Origin: Solirubrobacterales bacterium
GTDB lineage: Bacteria; Actinomycetota; Thermoleophilia; Solirubrobacterales; Solirubrobacteraceae
Direction: 5' to 3'
NCBI GenBank assembly: GCA_013695395.1
Contig: JACDAP010000040.1
Coordinates: 1 to 9,559 of the forward strand
DNA length: 9,559 nucleotides
Part shown: positions 6,341-9,559 of the stretch, in pieces
How the letters are laid out: each line of letters starts with the position of its first letter
How positions within the stretch are numbered: position 1 is the first letter of the stretch
Made by a program: the position numbers and the translations under genes
Notes under the pieces: generated by a model
The model's database searches: none
Told to the model about the DNA's origin: nothing
What the model saw: only the letters and a program-made list of their open reading frames with translations

Positions 6341-7084
6341 TTACTTCGTGGTGAGCACGGTGCCGTGCCCGGAGAAGCCGATCCGCGAGCGGGTCGCGCT
6401 CGTCAGGTCGTACTCGCGGTTGCCCACGTAGGGTCCGCGGTCGATGACCCGGACGCGGACAGAACGGCCGTTATGGCGAACGGTCAGCGGGGTGCCACAG
6501 GGCAACGACTTGTGCGCGACGCCGATGGTCCCCGGCGAGAGCCGTCCGCCGCAGCCGAGCGTGTTGCCGTAAAGGCCGGGGCCGTACCACGACGCGTAGG
6601 CCTTGCGGAACACGTTCACGCGACCGACCGTCCGGCGCGAGGAGCGGTGCTTGGAGTCACCGAGGAAGACCACGCGGGTCTTCAGGGAACCCGGCGACTT
6701 CGGGGTGTAGCGCAGGCGGAAGCTGCCGCCCTTGCTCGTGCGGTCCTTGGCCACGCTCTGCCAGCCCTTACGGGTCCGCACCTGGAGCCGCACGCGGCGG
6801 CCGGCGCCCTTGGGGCTGACGGTGCCCTTCACGAGCATGCGGGTGCCGAGCGTCACGTTGCGGCGCACCGAACGCACCTTCGTGCGGCTGCTCGTCTTCG
6901 AGGCCTTCTTCGGCGCGGACTTGGACGTGGTGCTGCCGGCGGGCTTGCTGCCGCCCGCCTCGGGGGTCCCGGGCAGGCCGGGGGCCTGCGCGTAGGCCAC
7001 TGCGGTGCCCGCAGCAGCGGTCGTGGTGAGCAGGGCAGCGAGGGACATCGCTCCCCGTGCACGGGTGAAGTTCATCGGCCTCAT
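6341..7084 (-). CDS. Secreted RlpA-like double-psi beta-barrel protein
   Basis: A 247-residue exported protein. The N terminus (MRPMNFTRARG) is basic, followed by a hydrophobic AMSLAALLTTTAAAGTAVAYA segment, and signal cleavage is likely after Ala32. A Lys/Ser/Thr-rich linker (about 40-75) precedes a beta-rich Ig-like domain (about 77-160), probably a surface or wall-binding module. The RlpA/DPBB domain is at 162-247: ASWYGPGLYGN, VAHKSLPCGTPLTV, and VRVIDRGPYVGNREYDLT with the catalytic-type Asp215. Cys178 and Cys196 could form a disulfide, as in expansin-like barrels. RlpA proteins bind or cleave peptidoglycan glycan strands. The ATG at 7084 has a near-perfect Shine-Dalgarno (AAAGGAGG, 9 nt away), which excludes the ATG at 7105 as the start because that one precedes the Shine-Dalgarno. 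The c-di-AMP riboswitch sits directly upstream. Confidence 0.9.
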   Translation of the reverse strand: MRPMNFTRARGAMSLAALLTTTAAAGTAVAYAQAPGLPGTPEAGGSKPAGSTTSKSAPKKASKTSSRTKVRSVRRNVTLGTRMLVKGTVSPKGAGRRVRLQVRTRKGWQSVAKDRTSKGGSFRLRYTPKSPGSLKTRVVFLGDSKHRSSRRTVGRVNVFRKAYASWYGPGLYGNTLGCGGRLSPGTIGVAHKSLPCGTPLTVRHNGRSVRVRVIDRGPYVGNREYDLTSATRSRIGFSGHGTVLTTK

Positions 7085-7085
7085 A

Positions 7086-7101
7086 GAGGTCGACCTCCTT
7101 T
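7086..7101 (-). promoter_or_regulatory. Strong Shine-Dalgarno overlapping a palindrome, RlpA-like gene
   Basis: On the minus strand AAAGGAGG (7101-7094) is a near-perfect anti-16S complement, 9 nt from the ATG at 7084. Its GAGG is the left end of a 12-bp perfect palindrome GAGGTCGACCTC (7086-7097), so the RNA can fold a 4-bp stem that hides part of the ribosome site. It begins only about 7 nt after the riboswitch aptamer. Confidence 0.7.
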
Positions 7102-7107
7102 GCATCT

Positions 7108-7290
7108 CCAGCCGCCTACGGGGTTAGCTGTCGGGCTCGCAACCGGCCGTCCGCTGCATAGGGCAGCGTCGGTCCGGGCGCTACGCGGGCAGCAGCCCGC
7201 GATTCGCCCCATCCGGGCTCAGCGCTGTGGCCTCCCGGTCGTGGGTCCCCCGCTCGGATTCACAGGTGCGAATCCGACTCGGCGATCGAA
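7108..7290 (-). ncRNA. c-di-AMP riboswitch (ydaO-yuaA type)
   Basis: The leader of the RlpA-like gene shows the conserved blocks of the ydaO/yuaA aptamer in order: an early hairpin TCGGATTC/GAATCCGA (7277-7254), GGGGGACCCACG (7251-7240), GGGGCGAATCGCG (7210-7198), variable hairpins (7200-7185 and 7167-7153), and the signature CCCGACAGCTAACCCCGTAG (7135-7116, the last part of the binding core). These elements are known to bind c-di-AMP, usually switching the gene off. In Actinomycetota they precede cell-wall hydrolases such as RpfA and NlpC/P60 or RlpA proteins. Outer boundaries are approximate because the P1 stem is short. No terminator is obvious between the aptamer and the Shine-Dalgarno, so control of translation or an alternative fold is more likely. 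Confidence 0.88.
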
Positions 7291-7301
7291 CGTACGTGCG
7301 T

Positions 7302-7307
7302 ACCGTA
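7302..7307 (-). promoter_or_regulatory. Candidate -10 box for the riboswitch-RlpA transcript
   Basis: Minus-strand TACGGT fits the actinobacterial TANNNT -10 pattern and would start the RNA near 7295, just before the aptamer. No clear -35 box is seen, but a CRP/FNR-like palindrome is centred about 40 bp upstream of that start, the classic position for an activator replacing a -35. A second palindrome GTACGTGCGTAC (7292-7303) overlaps the proposed start. Confidence 0.35.
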
Positions 7308-7328
7308 GCCCGCTTCGGCAGAACTCCC

Positions 7329-7342
7329 GTGATGTGCATCAC
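7329..7342. promoter_or_regulatory. CRP/FNR-like operator GTGA-N6-TCAC
   Basis: GTGATGTGCATCAC is a perfect inverted repeat with 6-bp arms and has the GTGA-N6-TCAC half-site layout of CRP/FNR-family regulators, though the outer T/A of the E. coli consensus is C/G here. Its centre (7335.5) is about 40.5 bp upstream of the inferred start of the RlpA leader RNA, as for class II activation. It lies in non-coding DNA between the small ORF (stop 7380) and the riboswitch. Confidence 0.5.
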
Positions 7343-7379
7343 GCAGGCTCCGCCCGTCCGCCGCGACGGAAACCTAGCT

Positions 7380-7529
7380 CTACGCAGGGAGAACGGGGAC
7401 GCCCGCCTCGGGCGTGCCGCAGAGCGCCTGGGCCACGAGTGCGCCCGGCAGCGCGGCCCAGCGGTCCTCCGGCTCGGCGAGCAGCTGCCGCTGCGCAAGC
7501 GCGAGTGCGTCGTCGGCGTGTGCGAGCAG
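7380..7529 (-). CDS. Probable small ORF after the ECF sigma gene (CTG start or frameshifted)
   Basis: This frame has no ATG/GTG/TTG at its 5' end, but its composition is clearly coding-like: nearly every third codon position from 7544 to the TAG at 7382-7380 is G or C. The peptide is well formed and acidic-amphipathic (AHADDALALAQRQLLAEPED, then WAALPGALVAQALCG). Two readings are possible. One is a CTG start at 7529, which has a strong Shine-Dalgarno (GGGGAGGAG, 7547-7539) 9 nt upstream, giving 49 residues. The other is an ATG at 7579 in another frame joined by a 1-nt shift at the GGGG run 7547-7544, giving about 66 residues. It follows the sigma stop by tens of bases on the same strand, where an anti-sigma or accessory gene often sits, but it resembles no family I know. 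Confidence 0.4.
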   Translation of the reverse strand: MLAHADDALALAQRQLLAEPEDRWAALPGALVAQALCGTPEAGVPVLPA

Positions 7530-7608
7530 GGCCTCGTGCTCCTCCCCACCTCGCCGTGGGCGTCACCACGTACGGGCATGGCGGAACGCTACCGAGGCGC
7601 GCGCTGCG

Positions 7609-8178
7609 TCAGGCGGCGAGCGACAGCCCGCGCTCCGCCTGCGGCCCGACGTCGAGCGCGCTCTCCTCGAGCCCCTCGCGCAGCTTGGCGAGGCCGAGCC
7701 GGATGCGGCTCTTGGCGGTCCCGAGCGGGACTCCGGAGCGCGTGGCGATCTGGTCGGCCGTGAGCCCGCCCCAGTACGCCAGCACCACCGCCTCACGCTG
7801 GGCGTCAGGCAGCTCTCGGAGCGCACCACGGATCGCCGAGCGCTCGCTCTCCCGCTCGGCCATCGCGGCCGGACGGGACTCGATCCGGGCCTCCTCCTTG
7901 GAGACGACGACCTTCAGCCGGTCGGAGGCGCGGCCCGCGGCCTGGCCCTCGCGCCAGATGTCGAGGGCGCGGGAGCGCGCCATGAGCTTGAGGTAGCTGC
8001 CGAGCTCACCGCGGCGTGCATCGAACTTCGCGGGGTTGCGCCAGACTTTGAGGAACACGTCCTGCGCCACGTCCTGTGCCTGGGCGGCGTTGTTCAGTAT
8101 CCGGTAGGCCGCGCCGTAGACCCCACGGTGGTGGGCGTCGTAGACGCGGGAGAAGGTGGTGGGATCTTCGAGACGCAT
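7609..8178 (-). CDS. ECF-type RNA polymerase sigma factor
   Basis: A 189-residue extracytoplasmic-function sigma factor with only regions 2 and 4. Region 2 is at about 10-77 (VYDAHHRGVYGAAYRIL, DVAQDVFLKVWRNPAKFD, GSYLKLMARSRALDIWR); region 4 is at about 113-170 (ALRELPDAQREAVVLAYWGGLTADQIA, then the recognition helix GVPLGTAKSRIRLGLAKLREGL). The linker 78-112 is long and charged, and the C terminus has a short extension (EESALDVGPQAERGLSLAA). SigK/SigL-like ECFs have this style. No zinc-binding anti-sigma gene follows; only a small ORF of unclear nature does. The ATG at 8178 is chosen because region 2 begins shortly after and AGGAAAGG lies 7-14 nt upstream; an upstream in-frame start at 8232 would sit in the promoter. 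It diverges from the WS/DGAT gene. Confidence 0.93.
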   Translation of the reverse strand: MRLEDPTTFSRVYDAHHRGVYGAAYRILNNAAQAQDVAQDVFLKVWRNPAKFDARRGELGSYLKLMARSRALDIWREGQAAGRASDRLKVVVSKEEARIESRPAAMAERESERSAIRGALRELPDAQREAVVLAYWGGLTADQIATRSGVPLGTAKSRIRLGLAKLREGLEESALDVGPQAERGLSLAA

Positions 8179-8204
8179 GGCGGGCCTTTCCTGGACGGGA
8201 CGCC

Positions 8205-8231
8205 TTGAACGCGGCGTACGGCAACTATACA
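8205..8231. promoter_or_regulatory. Divergent ECF sigma / WS-DGAT promoter region
   Basis: The 103-bp gap between the two divergent starts contains the only AT-rich patch nearby, ACTATACA (8224-8231). It provides TATACA on plus (8226-8231) and TATAGT on minus (8229-8224), so the two -10 hexamers overlap. TTGAAC (8205-8210) could be the plus -35, with a short 15-bp spacer. No good minus -35 is visible. Expected leaders are about 40 nt for each gene. Confidence 0.45.
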
Positions 8232-8237
8232 CAAGTT

Positions 8238-8269
8238 GTTGAAGGTTGCGCGTCGAATCCGTTGAAGGT
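8238..8269. repeat. Direct repeat GTTGAAGGT x2 upstream of the WS/DGAT gene
   Basis: GTTGAAGGT occurs at 8238-8246 and again at 8261-8269, 23 bp apart start to start (about two helical turns). Both copies lie in the leader of the WS/DGAT gene and upstream of the ECF -10. They may be operator half-sites, or ECF-type promoter elements read on the minus strand (ACCTTCAAC). Confidence 0.4.
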
Positions 8270-8281
8270 CACAATCCCCGG

Positions 8282-9559
8282 GTGCCCACCCGTGATCGGC
8301 TCTCCGCCCTGGACGCCTCCTTCCTCCACCTGGAGACCGGCGGAGCGCACATGCACGTCGCCTCGGTGCTCGTGTTCTCGGGCGCCCCGCCGCGCCACGA
8401 GGAGCTGATCGCGGGTATCGAGGCGCGCCTCCACCTCGTCCCGCGGTACCGCCAGCGACTCGCCGAGGTTCCGCTGGGCCAGGGCCGGCCGGTCTGGATC
8501 GACGATCCGCACTTCAACCTCGGCTACCACGTCCGTCACTCGGCGCTGCCCGCCCCCGGCGGCGACCACGAGCTGCGCGTCCTCGCCGGCCGGCTCTTCG
8601 CGCAGCCGCTGGACCGGACCAAGCCGCTCTGGGACCTCGCCCTCGTCGAGGGGCTGGCCGACGCGGAGGGTGAACAGCGCTTCGCGATCATCTCGAAGGC
8701 GCACCACGCGCTCGTCGACGGCGTCTCCGGCGTCGACATCACGGGGGTCCTCTTCGACCTCGACGCCGACGCGGGCCCGCCGCTGGAGCCCGAGCGGCCG
8801 TGGGTCGCCCGCCCCGCCCCCACCGGGCCGGAGCTGCTCGGAGAGGCGCTGCTGGAGCGCGCGACGGTGCCCCGGGAGATGATCCGCGGACTGCGGGCGG
8901 CCACCCGGACCCCACGGCAGGCGCTCGGCCGGCTGGCCGACATCGGCTCCCTCGCCCTCGCCCAGACCTCCTCCCCCGCGCCGCCGACGCCGCTCAACGT
9001 CGAGATCGGACCGCATCGCCGGTACACCTGGGTGGACGCCGAGGTGCCCCGCTTCAAGGCGATCAAGAACGCGCTGGGTGGCACGCTCAACGACGTCGTG
9101 CTCGCCTCGGTCAGCCTCGCCCTCGGCCGCTTCCTGCGCGACCGCGGCCACGCCACCGAAGGCCTCACGCTGAAGGCGATGGTCCCGGTCTCGGTCCGGG
9201 CGGAAGCCGAGAGCGGCGCGCTCGGCAACCGGGTGGCGACGATGTGGGCGCCCCTTCCGGTCGGCATCCGAGACCCCGCCGAGGTCATGGCCCGGGTGAG
9301 CAGCGCGATGCGCGAGCTGAAGGAGTCCGGGCAGGCGGTCGGCGCGAGCACCCTCACGGCGCTCGCCGACTTCGCGCCGCCGACCATCATGAGCCAGGCC
9401 GCACGGCTGCAGGCCCGGCAGCGGTACTTCAACGTCGTCGTCACGAACGTGCCCGGCCCGCAGATGCCCCTCTACCTCCAGGGTCGCCTGCTCGAGCGCT
9501 TCTATCCCGTCGTGCCGCTCGCCCAGCGCCAGGCGCTCGGGGTGGCGATCATGAGCTAC
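8282..9559 (+). CDS. WS/DGAT-family wax ester synthase / diacylglycerol acyltransferase (3' end outside window)
   Basis: The frame is open to the window edge and gives 426 residues of an O-acyltransferase that joins acyl-CoA to long-chain alcohols or diacylglycerol, making wax esters or triacylglycerol storage lipid. Landmarks are the N-terminal RLSALDASFLHLETGGAHMHV, PLW at 115-117, the catalytic HHALVDG at 141-147 (His141, His142, Asp146 all present), the NDVVLA motif at 270-275, and VVVTNVPGPQMPLYLQG in the C-terminal DUF1298 part. Family members are about 450-480 residues, so roughly 30-50 are missing. The GTG at 8282 is chosen because it keeps the conserved RLSALDASFLHLE stretch; an ATG at 8351 would remove it. 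No close Shine-Dalgarno is seen. It shares a divergent promoter region with the ECF sigma gene. Confidence 0.94.
   Translation, partial: MPTRDRLSALDASFLHLETGGAHMHVASVLVFSGAPPRHEELIAGIEARLHLVPRYRQRLAEVPLGQGRPVWIDDPHFNLGYHVRHSALPAPGGDHELRVLAGRLFAQPLDRTKPLWDLALVEGLADAEGEQRFAIISKAHHALVDGVSGVDITGVLFDLDADAGPPLEPERPWVARPAPTGPELLGEALLERATVPREMIRGLRAATRTPRQALGRLADIGSLALAQTSSPAPPTPLNVEIGPHRRYTWVDAEVPRFKAIKNALGGTLNDVVLASVSLALGRFLRDRGHATEGLTLKAMVPVSVRAEAESGALGNRVATMWAPLPVGIRDPAEVMARVSSAMRELKESGQAVGASTLTALADFAPPTIMSQAARLQARQRYFNVVVTNVPGPQMPLYLQGRLLERFYPVVPLAQRQALGVAIMSY

Noticed and set aside
7286..7299. CGAACGTACGTGCG as a second LexA box
   Set aside because: The right half is GTGCG, not GTTCG, and it sits at the riboswitch 5' end; the match is too weak.
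7339..7569. GTG-started minus frame of 76 codons as an anti-sigma factor
   Set aside because: It is Arg/Ala-rich with no HxxxCxxC zinc motif or membrane helix; it is the out-of-frame shadow of the small ORF.
7181..7579. Minus-strand 132-codon frame starting at ATG 7579 as a gene
   Set aside because: After the first dozen codons its third-position bias is lost and it runs through the promoter and into the riboswitch; the coding signal is in the neighbouring frame ending at 7380.
6233..7996. Plus-strand open frame of nearly 590 codons over rlpA-like, riboswitch and ECF genes
   Set aside because: It runs antisense to a signal-peptide protein, a riboswitch and a sigma factor; the composition is that of a shadow frame.
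8225..9151. Minus-strand open frame opposite the WS/DGAT gene
   Set aside because: The plus strand carries the complete HHxxxDG, PLW and NDVVLA motifs; the minus frame has none.

Overview
The window is very GC-rich, codon third positions are almost all G or C, and every gene start is ATG or GTG. Three things point to a high-GC Actinomycetota: a c-di-AMP riboswitch in front of a secreted RlpA-like protein, a Gram-positive-type LexA box in front of dinB, and a WS/DGAT acyltransferase. A soil Thermoleophilia/Solirubrobacterales lineage is my best guess. That is an inference from gene style, because no rRNA or other phylogenetic marker is present. It looks like ordinary chromosome: no insertion sequence, phage gene, tRNA or CRISPR array is visible.

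Layout. (1) 1-326, +: tail of an unrecognised gene, ending in a long hairpin (341-389) shared with the convergent yciH. (2) 394-1822, -: a primary-like sigma-70 factor followed by a YciH/SUI1 protein. (3) 1890-3443, -: an alpha/beta-hydrolase and a hot-dog thioesterase with abutting stop and start codons, closed by a hairpin terminator. (4) 3466-4203, +: a thioredoxin-TPR (CnoX-like) gene, diverging from the hydrolase across one tiny promoter. (5) 4214-4325: two tandem palindromic repeats with an exact 60-bp period, between convergent genes. (6) 4329-6231, -: dinB under a LexA box, then a second alpha/beta-hydrolase. (7) 6341-7342, -: secreted RlpA-like double-psi beta-barrel protein, with a c-di-AMP riboswitch in its leader and a CRP/FNR-like palindrome upstream. 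(8) 7380-8178, -: an ECF sigma factor and a probable small ORF with an odd start. (9) 8282-9559, +: a WS/DGAT acyltransferase cut by the window edge, diverging from the ECF gene.

Regulation is the richest part of the window. The RlpA-like gene appears to combine a cyclic-nucleotide-type operator with a c-di-AMP aptamer, as expected for a cell-wall remodelling gene. dinB carries a perfect SOS palindrome. Both divergent gene pairs have overlapping -10 hexamers on opposite strands, so one short AT-rich patch could serve both directions. The least explained items are the tandem nested-hairpin repeats, the small ORF after the ECF sigma gene, and the hydrolase lacking the usual C-terminal histidine.
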